DNA of 64,000 bases from Alopecurus myosuroides (Eukaryota > Streptophyta > Magnoliopsida > Poales > Poaceae), in NCBI GenBank assembly GCA_028641055.1, contig CM054059.1, forward strand, positions 437,126,515 through 437,190,514. The letters are read 5' to 3'. The notes below the pieces were generated by a model that searched no databases, was not told the DNA's origin, and saw only the letters and a program-made list of their open reading frames with translations. Below, piece after piece: positions 29,827 to 40,328 of this stretch (positions are counted from its first letter, which is position 1; each line of letters begins with the position of its first letter). The translations under genes were made by a program, and so were the position numbers.

Positions 29827-31217
29827 TTAACGCCTTTCAGCTAGGCATAGAAAAGTGGAATCAAGTAGATGCTCACATAAGAAATATGAATTGAAGCAAA
29901 AGATAGCATCAAGAAGCAATAATAAAACAAATTTAAGTCTAGCCCACTTTCTATGCATAGGAATCTTGTAAAGAAATAAATTAAAGAAACTCAAACTAGA
30001 AATCATGGGAAGGTAGAACAAGAGCAACTTCAAAACTTTCAACAAAAAGAGAGGTGTTTTAGTAACATGAAAATTACCACAACCATATTTTCCTCTCTCA
30101 TAATAATTTTCAGTAGCATCATGAACAAACTCAACAACATAATTATCACATAAAGCATGTTTGTCATGGTCTAAAAGCACACATTTCATATCACGCTCCA
30201 AAACTGTGGGATCATAATTCAAATCAGCTCCTCTTTTTTCCCACTTTTAGCAATAGCAAAAAAGGATAATTGGTAACTCTTAAAAGGTATTGGACACATT
30301 ATAGAAATCCTATTTTCAGTAGCATTATAATTTGTAACATCAAGTAACATAGGACCATCATCAAGAGCATTATCATATAATTTTTCTAAACAAACTTCCT
30401 TATTATCATGCATATCAATAGTTGGAATAAATAGAGGATTATCATAGAATTTATCCAAGTAGCATGGATTATCATAAATAACAGTAGCAATATCAATCTC
30501 ACAAGTTCCATTCATAGTAGTATCAAGGTCACAAGTATAGCAAGTATCAATTTCATCAAATAATGTATGAGTTAAAGAGTTACTATCATTGGGAGGTAGA
30601 CATGGGTAGCTCCATTCTTCCTCCTCTTGATCATCACTCTCCTCCTCTTTTTCCTCCAATGAGCTTCCAGATCTAGGAATTTCTTCTTCCATAGGTTCCT
30701 GCAAGGCATTAGTCTCTTCCTTAGGTTGAGAGCATTTATTAAGATATTCCATTATGTAGTAATTACAATCCTTGTAATTATCAAAACAATATTCAAGTAT
30801 AGCATAAATCTTGTATTTATAAGGTGCATCATCAATACTTTCAAGTAAATAGGCAATTTCGAATGCACCCTTGCAAGCAATAAATTCTTCAATTTGTTCC
30901 ACATCATATAATTCATAATTTCCCTTAACATAAGAAGATATGGTAAGTATCATTATACTCACATTGAAAAGGGATGTGTTTATACCTCCTACAACAACAA
31001 GATTTATCAAAGCAATATGTAACATTATAAGCAGAGCACAAGTTTTTAGCATAGTCATGCAATTTATTAATTTGCTCCCATAAGTGTATTCCTTTTTGTG
31101 ACAAGCGGTATTCCTTATAATATTTTTGTTGTTCATCCGTGAACCCACCTTGCCAATAAGATTTATTTTCAAATACATCAACCATTGATAGCAAGAATGA
31201 TAAAGTAAAAATAACAA
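29827..31217 (-). pseudogene. Family-specific ORF of element E, frameshifted
   Basis: Three overlapping minus-strand frames make one former protein: an N-terminal piece from ATG 31185 (M-V-D-V-F-E-N-K ...; Cys-rich F-D-K-S-C-C-C), the main piece in frame 30219-31217 with an acidic tract (E-E-K-E-E-E-S-D-D-Q-E-E-E-E) then Y-P-C-L-P-P, and a C-terminal piece 30222-29827 with D-A-T-E-N-Y-Y-E-R-G and a hydrophobic tail containing K-I-P-M-H-R-K-W-x-R-L-K. Frame changes lie near 30985 and 30220. I associate such ORFs with non-autonomous grass LTR elements; no enzymatic domain is visible and its role is unknown. A rapidly evolving Gag-like protein is possible. Confidence 0.55.
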
Positions 31218-31348
31218 CTAGAATAAGAACTATTTTTTTGTGTGTTTTTGATATAAAGAAGCAAAACAAGACAAAAATAAAAACAAGACAATAAACAAAA
31301 TAAAGAGGTTGAGAGTGAGAGACTCCCCTTGCCAGAAGACTTATTCCT

Positions 31349-31365
31349 CCCTGGCAACGGCGCCA
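31349..31365 (-). promoter_or_regulatory. Primer-binding site of element E
   Basis: On the minus strand TGGCGCCGTTGCCAGGG, tRNA-Asp type with one change, 11 bases from the LTR end. Confidence 0.83.
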
Positions 31366-31376
31366 GGTTAAGTCCT

Positions 31377-32516
31377 TGATGCTGGCAAAGCGTATTGGGA
31401 ACCCCAAGAGGAGGGTGTGATCAGCACAGTGGTAGGAATTTCGCCTCGGTTAAGAACCAAGTTTATCAATCCAGTAGGAGAAAGAGGATCTTCAGAAGGT
31501 TGATGCCACTGACGGTGGTGATGGCGCCTCACCGGTGTCAGCAACAACGCGGAACCTGCACACAACACAACCAAAATACTTTGTCCCAACGGTACAGTGA
31601 GGTTTTCAATCTCACCGGTCTTGCTGAAAACAAATATTAGATGTATAGTGTGGGAAATGGTGTATGCTTGCAGTAAGTAAAGAAAAGCAGGAAATTGTAT
31701 AGGTTTGTTTAACAGTGTAGGGAAATGGACCGGGGTTCCTAGGTTCACTAGTGGTGTCTCTCCATAAAAGATAGCATGCTGGGTGAACAAATTACAGCTA
31801 GGCAATTGACAAATAAAGGTTGCACTGTAGTGCACATTTATGACATGATGACTACTATGATATTTAGTGCGGGCATTACATCAATATACATAGACTGTAA
31901 TCCAACTGCATCTATGACTAATAATCCACCCTCAGGTTATCATCCGAACCCCCTTAGGTATTAAGTTGTAAACAGCAGATAATCACATTAAGCAATGTGT
32001 GTAATGTAAGCAATGGTTGTACACGCGGGCACTCACACCATTGTTTTCTCCCTAGTGGCAATAGGACATCCTCCCCCGTCACGTTTCTGTCACTCGAGCA
32101 CAGGCGAAAAGGAGGCATGAACCCACTATCAAGCATAAATACTCCCTCTTGGAGTCACTAGCAACTACTTGGCCAAAGCAACCACTAGCAATGGAAAGCA
32201 TGCAAGATCACAAATAACATATGCAATAAAGACTATAATCAACTTGGCATAAGTTCAATATTCATCGAATCCCAGCAAACACAACACATAGAATTACATA
32301 AGAACGAACTCGATCATGTTAGGCAGCTCACGAGATCTAAACATTAAGGCATAGGAGGAGAAGACAACCATCTAGCTACTGCTATGGACCCGTATTCCAA
32401 GGATGAACTACTCACGCATCACTCTGGAGGCAGGCATGGTGATGAAGAGGCCTCCGGTGATGATCTCCTCTCCGGCAGGGTGCCGGGAGACAGCTTCAGA
32501 ACCCCCCTGATCTAGG
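31377..32516 (-). repeat. 5' LTR of element E, interrupted by G
   Basis: Homologous to the F LTR in inverse orientation (for example aatactccctcttggagtcac and cctcatgtttagatc counterparts). It stops at ctagg (32512-32516), next to the Copia LTR start TGAAAG. The missing start of this LTR should lie beyond element G. Confidence 0.82.
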
Positions 32517-33010
32517 TGAAAGATCATTTTCCGTTTTGATAATTAATGACAACATACCTATTGGACTAATGACTATTTGAGAGTACTTGCATGTCCTATT
32601 TGTTATATATGAAAATGCCCAGGTTCATCAAGGATACAATCTCTATGAGTTACAAATATGTTTCGAACGGAAAGAGCTCAAAGAAACAAAGCTGGGGATC
32701 CACTTTTGCAAGCAGCGGAGGCTCCGGTGAAACCACCGGAACCTCCGCCCCATGCAATTCCCAGCACATCCAGGCGCTGGCCTCCGGTGTAGGTTCCGGT
32801 GGAACCTCCGCTAAAAACACCTTCGGGTGCATAAGAGCGGAGGCTCCAGCGGAGTCTCCGGTGTACATCCGGTGGGCGGAGCCTCCGGTGAAACTACCGG
32901 AGCCTCCGCTGGCTCTACTACCCTACTGTGAGGCTGGCCTCCGGTGGAGCCTCCGATGTGGCCTCCGCTGAACCCCTCTTCGGGTGCATAAGAGTGGAGG
33001 CTCCAGCGGA

Positions 33011-33152
33011 GCCTCCGGTGGACCTCCGGTGGACCTCCGGTGGACCTCCGGTGGACCTCCGGTGGACCTCCGGTGGACCTCCGGTGGACCTCCGGTGGAC
33101 CTCCGGTGGACCTCCGTGGACCTCCGGTGGACCTCCGGTGGACCTCCGGTGG
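33011..33152 (+). repeat. 11-bp minisatellite in the G LTR
   Basis: About 13 tandem copies of cctccggtgga, one copy a base short at 33111-33120. Surrounding sequence 32710-33270 is also dense in ctccggtg / cggagcctcc words, so the array grew out of a longer imperfect repeat field. Confidence 0.95.
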
Positions 33153-33305
33153 GCGGAACCTCCGCCAAAGCGACCGGAGCCTCCGCCCTGCAGGATCCAG
33201 CGTGAACACAACGAGTTGCGGGTGTGCGCGTATAAGAAGACCACCGGAGCCTCCGGTGGAAACACTGGAGCCTCAGGTGCTGTGTGGACTGCACAACGGC
33301 CAGTT

Positions 33306-33332
33306 GGGGAAGGGGTATTTAAAGCCTTCCCC
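33306..33332 (+). promoter_or_regulatory. TATA box of G LTR within an inverted repeat
   Basis: TATTTAAA (33316-33323) flanked by ggggaagg (33306-33313) and ccttcccc (33325-33332), an 8-bp perfect inverted repeat. Confidence 0.7.
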
Positions 33333-34027
33333 TACCTCATAAATGCTCAAGATTTTCCCATTCTCTCTCCTAGCCATTAATGAAAGCTTCAACCTCTTAG
33401 ATCTCCCTCTCCAACCACCGAAACACTCCGAAACTTTGTGGAGAGCTAGAGGAGACCTAGATCCGTGATTCCACCAAAGGAATTTCAAATCCATCCACTA
33501 CATCCTAGTAGATCTAGAATCCTACTTGAGGCCTAGAAACCTTAGTAGATCTTGTGCTTGTAGCTTCCACCTTGTTGCAAGAAGCTTTGGATCCGTTGAG
33601 AGCCTCCATCCATCTTGTGGAGTGTCCTCAACCTTGTGTAAAGGTTTGGTCAACGCCATCAAGTCAACCTCATACTGGAAACGAGAATCTCCCTCACCGG
33701 AGAAGCTCAAGGAGAATAAGGTGTGCACAACCGTGCTATTGAGGAGAGCCTAGGTGGCTCCCCACCTCTCCAACGTAGACGTACTTCTCTTGAGAAGGAA
33801 CTACGGGAAACATATCATTGTCTCCTTGTTTACACTTATGGTTTATCTTGTTGCCTTTCGTTTTACTTCCGTTGCGTATCATATCTTGTATCACTTAGGT
33901 TGCTCACCTAGTTGCACATCTAGAGAACCTTGTCTTATCTTGCTTAGCCATAATTAAAAGGAAAATAAGAAAAATTGGTAGTCAACCTATTCACCCCCCC
34001 TCTAGTTGACCATAGTGCACTTTCAAT

Positions 34028-34040
34028 TGGTATCAGAGCC
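34028..34040 (+). promoter_or_regulatory. Primer-binding site of element G
   Basis: TGGTATCAGAGCC, complementary to the initiator tRNA-Met 3' end, two bases after the LTR. Confidence 0.92.
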
Positions 34041-34076
34041 TCGGCTCTTGCTAAGGCTTAACCGCCTAAGAGTATA

Positions 34077-36146
34077 ATGGTCAACGAAAATGAGCCCGAT
34101 GGTTCTAGTGCGGAAATCTCCAAAATGGTCGACACTATAACTAACCTACAAGAAACGGTTGGAACTCTCCAAACCGAATTTTCCAAGGTTAGCTCCAGTG
34201 TTGGCTTGGATGTTTCTAGAATAAATGAAATGTTGGAGATCATGATGGGGAAAACCAAGGTGTCCAAGGAACCACCTCTCACCGCCGATGATGTTAGCTC
34301 GGATGATGAGTCCATTCCGGACATCGCCAAAATGGAAGCTAACATTGCTTTAGCCAAGGCGAAAACCAAGGAAAAAGCCGATAAAAAGGCTAAGAGCGGT
34401 GGGAGCTCCGAAGGCTCCAAGTCTCAATCGGCTAACGGTTCGGGGTCTAACTCAAAAGTACCACCACCTCCAAATTATGATACTATCCATCCTATTGCCA
34501 CAATGCCACACATTCTAAATGTTGGACTTCCTCCCATGCTTAACACTAACTAATTCTCTTCTTGGAAGTTCGATATGGAGTCTCATATTTCAGGGTCTTG
34601 CACCGCCTTGTGGAGAAGTGTTCTCCATGGATTTCACCATCACGATTCAAGCAACTTGACTCCAAGAGAATATGTGGAATTTTAACTCAACAAGACCGCT
34701 CTTGTCACTATCCAAAAGGCTCTCCCAAGAGAACATCTCTAACACATCTGTGGTATCAAGACCGCGAAGGAGGCTTGGGATAAACTCGACACCTTGTTTC
34801 AAGGAAATTCTAGCATCCAATCCTCCAAGTATGATGTGGCTCTCGACAAGTCCGAGAACTTCGTTATGCTTGAAGATGAAAGTCCCGAAGAACTATATAG
34901 AAGAGTTGTCACTCTTGGCAACCAATTGAGGGACTTCGGAAAAGAGGAGATCTCCGATGAGTGGATCAAGAGGAAGTTTGTCAAGGCCATAACTACTTTT
35001 GAGAAGAACCTCTCCACGAGCATTCGTACAAGATCGGACTATAACTCCCTCAACTCCACTGGTGTTCTTAGTGAGTTCATAGCTATATCCCTATCTCACA
35101 AGAGCGCGGATGATGCTCTCGCTCGCTCAAGAGGAACGTCTCCCAACCTCGCCTTGAAGTCTAAGGCGGTCGCTCGGATAGAAGAAGTGGATGAGGACGA
35201 TGAGGATGATGAGGATTATGAAGATACATACAAGGGTGCTCACAAGTGCATTGCTCTTTCCATGCACAGCTACTGGAAGAGATGGGAGGCTCACAAGGCC
35301 GGTGCCCCTAGACCTTCAGGAAACAAGATCTACAAGAAGAAATGGGAGCAGCCAAGGACATGCTTCAATTGTGGAAGTGCAAATCACTTCGTCAAGGAGT
35401 TTCCTTTTGAGACAAGAGAAGAGAGTGAAGGGAAGCTTGTTTGCAAGGACAAGAACAAAGCTCCACAAAACAAGAATCTCGCTAGAAGAGTCCCAAGGGC
35501 TCTATATGTTCAAGAAGGCCCCACATTGGAAACATAGTACTCTGGAGATGAAGGAGAAGATGAAGTCGTAGGTGTGGCCCATGTCGCCATAGCTACGACT
35601 TCCTCTTCATCGGTCTCTCTATTCGAATCCCCCAATGAGAAGGTATTAGTCTGACCTACATTTCTCATGGCAAAAGTCACCGCGGTAATATCTTCCACCT
35701 CCAAGTCTATTGCTACTAGTTCTCCCTCATTATTGGATTGTGTTGAAAACATTGTGGATGATGAGGAGACCAAGAATCTTAGCTCTTGGCTATGTAGTCT
35801 TGAAGGTGAAACCAAGGAAAAGGTAAAGGCCCTCTTGAGGCAACTTGATGATGCTAACTCTCTCATAGATGAGAAGGAAGAGATCATCACGACCTTGGAG
35901 AGGTATAGTGGTGGTCATGAGAATCATGAAAATGAGCTTGTAGAAGCTCTTGAGAAAGAAAGATCTTTGAGAGCCTCTCTTGAATAGAGACTATCTAGTT
36001 TAGAAGAGACTTATGCTATTAGTGTTTCCATACTTAGGAAGGATAATGAAAAATCTCTTGATTTACTTAAAATCTTTGAAGAAGAAGAGTTGAAGCTAGG
36101 GATAGCTCATGAGGAACTTGTTGAGCGTCATGGAAAACTAGAAAAG
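34077..36146 (+). pseudogene. gag: gag of Copia element G, 5' part
   Basis: Frame from ATG 34077: acidic/Ser-rich N-terminus with a T-I-T-N-L-Q-x-T-V coiled segment, TAA at 34551, then the Copia Gag core (S-W-K-F-D-M-E-S, A-K-E-A-W-D-K-L, S-P-E-E-L-Y-R-R, F-V-K-A-I) up to 35537. The zinc knuckle at about 35362-35402 reads C-F-N-C-x4-H-x3-E-F: the last Cys of CCHC is Phe. The same frame continues as a helical, acidic region (35667-35987 and beyond, with TAG codons at 35535 and 35985 and TGA at 35655) to the solo-LTR insertion. The long coiled-coil tail is typical of Sirevirus Gag. Not functional here. Confidence 0.82.
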
Positions 36147-37474
36147 TGTTGGAACGCGTAGAGATAAACAAAACTTTTCGTACGCGGTACTTCCAAGATC
36201 TAGCCGAGGTAGAAGGCCATGATAATTACCACTAGACGCGCGGTTGCGGATTATCGATGAAGCGCGTCGGGGCAGTGTAGTCCACGATCCGATCCAGCCA
36301 ATCTGATCCCGCGAACGTCGAAGTGCTGAACGTACATCACCTCTGCCGGTATCCACACGTACGAGGAGGAGCTCCGACGGCGGACTGCTAGGTCCGGTGC
36401 GACGGCTGGACTGAGTGGAGCTAGGGTTCCCACCTCATGGGAGTGGAGTAACGTGCCCGCTGGGCAACCTGCGCCCCTCTTTATATAGCGAATGATAGTG
36501 GGCTTCACAACGCTTGTAGCCCATTCCCTCTATGAGTCCGACTCACAAAACCCAGTCCATTTACGGTTCGGGTCCAACCCAACCAATACATTTGCTCCCG
36601 CTCTTAAGTGTGCGACCCTGCAGGCTCATGGCGACTTGGACACGATTGGAGTCCGACTCTCAATCGATCAATCGGTAGCGGCTCCTAGCAGAACGTGCCG
36701 ACTCCCAAGTCCCATTGAGTCATGACGACATACCTTTCAATGTGATATTCATCTTAGTCCCTCTTGCCTCATGATATACCTTGTCGAACTATAGGCGATT
36801 TATCGTCATCCCTTAAATAGTTCGACTCTCTTCTTGATCCGTGATATGTGATTCATCTGACTAACTCTTAGTCAACAGACACAGTTAACACTTAACTGAG
36901 TCGCGCATGGCCATGCTTCCTGAATCATATGACTCGAGAGGGCCCAGAGAATATATCGCCATTCGGAGGGGCAAAATCCCATCTTAATTATCCACATCAC
37001 GCAGCTTGCTTCTCATTCGACCTGAACTCTGCCTTTATAGCTGCCTTGTCACAGAATAGCGTTTGACAGAACCTAAGTCGGTGATCCACAACTCGGATTG
37101 TGCGACAACCTCAGGTCCAAGGATTACATTGATTGAGACATGCAAATGACGACTTGCTCGTTGCATATCAATATGGGTCAGTCCGACTTGCTAAACTCTT
37201 TAGCCAAGTCCGTGATCGTTGGAATGGTATCACCATGCCCATAACAAGTGGAATCATGTCATCAGCCAACACTCACATTAGTCTATGGTGTGTGTCCAGC
37301 ACAACCTTAATGACCAAGGACAATCTAGTATGAACAACATGAATATATAGTTCCACAATCGAATCACATATTCAATGACATATATCAGATGTTCAATACA
37401 AGGACAACTTAATAACTTTATGAATACATTGGGAATTACATCATCCATGATTTCCTCTAGGGCATATTCCCAAC
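36147..37474 (-). mobile_element. Solo LTR H (BARE/Angela-like Copia)
   Basis: 1,328 bp with TG...CA ends. The minus strand starts TGTTGGGAATATGCCCTAG, as in the BARE/WIS/Angela group, and carries CTATATAAAG (about 36480-36489, minus). Flanked by perfect aaaag duplications at 36142-36146 and 37475-37479, with no interior or second LTR, so it arose by LTR-LTR recombination after insertion. Confidence 0.9.
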
Positions 37475-37479
37475 AAAAA

Positions 37480-38023
37480 GGAGTTCACTTCTCTTAAAGA
37501 AATCCATGATAAACTCACCATCTCCCGAAATAAGCTCCTAGCTCAACAATCTAATAAGCAAGTGACTTCCTCCTCTAATAGTATTGTTAGCATGCCTACC
37601 TCTTGTACTACTACTAACGTTGTAGGAAGAGAGAAAATTCTCAATGACGCGATAAGCTCTCAAGGAGCCAAGAAAGGAAAGGAAAGACTTGGCTTCGTTG
37701 CCAAGTCAAAGAAGAAAACCAAGAATTCCACCTCTCCCTCTTGGAATGTTGTCTTTGTGAAAGAGGGAGAGGCGACCAAGAAGAAGGATACCAAAGCCGT
37801 GGTGGGTGATGATACCTCTAGGGGGAGCATCACTCACAACGACTTTGCGAGAAAATATAACCCCTCTTATGTTCTTATGAAATCTAGAGATGGTCATGTT
37901 TATGCTAAATACGTTGGTACTTCTTATGGTGATGATTATCATTGGACTATTTGGGTTCCCAATACCCTTTTTACTAACAAAAGAGGACCCATTGAAGGAT
38001 GGGTACCTAAATCAAGAAATTGA
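37480..38023 (+). pseudogene. gag: Gag C-terminal / protease-proximal part of element G
   Basis: Resumes the coiled-coil gag after H (E-F-T-S-L-K-E-I-H-D-K-L) and runs to TGA at 38021. Contains Lys-rich and Ser-rich stretches, then F-A-R-K-Y-N-P-S-Y and W-V-P-K-S at its end. The frame then changes to that of the protease. Confidence 0.75.
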
Positions 38024-38318
38024 TCTCTTGTAGGGAAGTGCTTCCGGGTCGGGTAGATGGACAGTGGATAGTGGTGCATCCCAACATATGACCGGAAGCA
38101 ATGACGCAATGAGAAATATTGAACCTCCATTACCTCATCTCAGTTGTGTCACTATTGGTGACAATTCCGAACTTAAGGTATTGGGACGAGGCAAGGTGGC
38201 TATCTCAAATGATGTATCAATTGAGAACGTTCTCCTTGTTGAGTCCCTTGGTTATAACTTGATGTCCGTTCTTTAACTTGCAAATTGTGGTTTTACCTCT
38301 TTATTTAATAAAGAGAAT
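38024..38318 (+). pseudogene. Aspartic protease of Copia element G
   Basis: Active-site motif V-D-S-G-A-S-Q-H-M-T-G at 38064-38096, then G-R-G-K-V and N-V-L-L-V-E-S-L-G-Y-N-L-M-S-V. A TAG lies just upstream (38053) and TAA at 38274 follows S-V-L, where the family has S-V-S-Q. The frame continues past it into the integrase. Confidence 0.8.
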
Positions 38319-40323
38319 GTGATTGTCACTTGGGAAACAACTCTTAAAGTAGCCTTTGTTGGGTTTGTCGAGAACGACATGTATGTAGTGGACTTCTCTA
38401 AAGGAGACACGTGTGCCGCGACATGCCTAATGGCTAAAGTTGATGTGGGGTGGCTTTGGCATCGCCAGTTAGCCCACACCAATATGAGAATGTTGCATGA
38501 CCTTCAAAGTGGCAATCATGTTCTAGGACTAACCAAAGCTAATTTTGCTAAATATCGTGTGTGTAGTTCTTGCGCCTTTGGAAAGCAACATGGAGAATTC
38601 CACCCAATCAAGACTAATATCTCTACCACAAGAATCCTTGAGCTCATTCACTTAGATCTCTTTGGTCCACTATCTTATGATAGTCTTGGAGGAAAGAACT
38701 ATTGCTTGGTGATTGTGGATGATTATTCAAGATATTGTTGGGTGTATTTCTTCAAGAGGAAAAGTGAGACTCAAAAGAGAGTCATCGAGTTTATCACTCT
38801 AGTGGAGCGCCAACACAATGCTTCCATATTGGCCATTCGGAGTGATAATGGTACGGAGTTCAAGAACTATACCGTTGGGGGATTTATTAGTGAAGAGGGC
38901 ATTGCTCATCAATACTCCTCTCCCTACACCCCTCGACAAAATGGTGTTGCGGAAAGGAAGATCCGGACTTTTATGGATGTGGCTAGGATAATGATTGTGG
39001 AGTTCTCTTCTCCTTATAACTTTTGGGCCGAAGCCGTCTCCACCGCTTGTCATGCTACCAACCGGTTATATCTCCGCAAGATATTGAACAAGACTCCCTA
39101 TGAGATTCTCACGGGCAAGAAACCGGACGTATCTTACTTCAAGGTCTTTGGTTGCAAGTGCTTCATTCGCAAGAAAGGTAAACGTTTGTCAAAATTTGAG
39201 ACCAAATATTATGAGGGTATTTTTGTTGGCTATGCCACAAATGCTCACACATATAGAGTCTACAACAAATCCACCGGACAAGTTGAAGAAGCTATAGACA
39301 TGGTGTTTGATGAGGATAACGGCTCCCAAGGGGGGAGTATAGATCATGGTGTTGTAGGAGATGCAATTCCTCCCATTTTCATAAGAAGAATGGGGATTGG
39401 TGAAATAATTCCCAATGAGGGTTACTGGATGACGGAGGGAGAAGGACTATGCCCCACTCAAGTGGAGCCTTTGACTACATCCATTGATACACAAGCTACC
39501 CAACAAGATGCACCAAGCCCTCAAGCTAATGATCAAGGTCAAGAAAGTAATCAAGGCCAAGATAATGATCAAGGCCAAACTTCTCATCAAAGTCATGATC
39601 AAAGTCCCATCATTGTTGAGAGAGCTCAACCTAGTGGTGATACCTCACCCACTAATGATCAATGCCAAGATGAAGATGGACATGTATCCTACAAAGAAGG
39701 TGATTCTCAAGAAATTTCGAAAGAATCTTTGGAGGAGATACTATCTTGTAGAGCAAAGAGAAGACTAGAGATTCTTGAAAGAGCGGGACACACGGAGGAC
39801 AAGATACTTGGACAAGTTCGTGGCAGGGTTGTCACTAGGAAGCAATTGGCGTATTTTAGCAAGGATCATGCTTTTATCTCTTTCATTGAACCCAAGAAGG
39901 TTTATGAAGATATCGAAGATCAAGATTGGCTTGAAGCCATGCATGATGAACTCAATAACTCTGAGCGCAACAAAGTGTGGAAGTTAGTGCCAAGACCCAA
40001 GGATTGCAAGAATGTTATTGGGACCAAATGGGTGTTTATGAACAAGCAAGACAAAGATGGTATCGTCATTCACAAGAAGGCAAGATTGGTGGCTCAAGGT
40101 TTTTCTCAAGTCGAAGGTGTTGATTTCGGTGAAACCTTTGCCCCCGTAGCTCGTCTTGAATCCATTCGCATCTTACTTGCTTATGCATCTCATCATAATT
40201 TTAAATTGCAACAAATGGATGTTAAGAGTGCTTTCCTAAATGGTCCCATTAGTGAGTTAGTATACGTTAAGCAAACTCCGGGTTTCGATGATCCCAACCA
40301 CCCCGATTATGTCTATAAACTCG
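38319..40323 (+). CDS. pol: Copia integrase and N-terminal reverse transcriptase of G
   Basis: Integrase: H-x-x-x-A-H-x-N ... C-S-S-C zinc finger (38458-38580). Catalytic D-D-E all present: [15 protein letters not shown] and G-V-A-E-R-K. The Copia order (integrase before RT) is clear. A Gln/Asp-rich linker with repeated N-D-Q-G-Q and S-H-Q units follows (39490-39670). RT starts with W-L-E-A-M-H-D-E-L, then [17 protein letters not shown] and [11 protein letters not shown]. The frame ends at the insertion of D (K-L-D-K) and resumes at 51200. The frame past 40328 is LTR sequence of D. Confidence 0.93.
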
Positions 40324-40328
40324 ATAAG

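Larger units (their letters stand above)
28187..32516 (-). mobile_element. LTR element E (same family as F), internally deleted
   Basis: Minus-oriented. Its 5' LTR (31377-32516, cut by Copia element G) lies on the right with a tRNA-Asp-type primer site (31349-31365). Its 3' LTR is reduced to the last 382 bp (28187-28568). Between them is about 2.8 kb of interior with a broken family-specific ORF. The expected polypurine tract and the first 1.3 kb of the 3' LTR are missing, so a deletion joined interior to mid-LTR at 28568/28569. E abuts F's interior at 28187; a target duplication cannot be verified because the right end is off the window. Confidence 0.75.
32517..34025 (+). repeat. 5' LTR of Copia element G (1,509 bp)
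   Basis: TGAAAGATC ... GCACTTTCA with 6-bp inverted ends TGAAAG/CTTTCA. Left flank ctagg. Holds an 11-bp minisatellite and a TATA box in a hairpin. Confidence 0.87.

Noticed and set aside
28187..32516. Reading E as the 3' half of element F
   Set aside because: E is on the opposite strand, with its own primer site and LTR end, so it is a separate element.
33011..33152. CRISPR-like regular repeat
   Set aside because: Tandem 11-bp units without spacers, in a plant LTR; not a CRISPR array.
32811..33380. Several overlapping frames of Arg-Ser-Thr-Gly-Gly-Pro type repeats
   Set aside because: Products of the 11-bp LTR minisatellite in all frames; no conserved protein.
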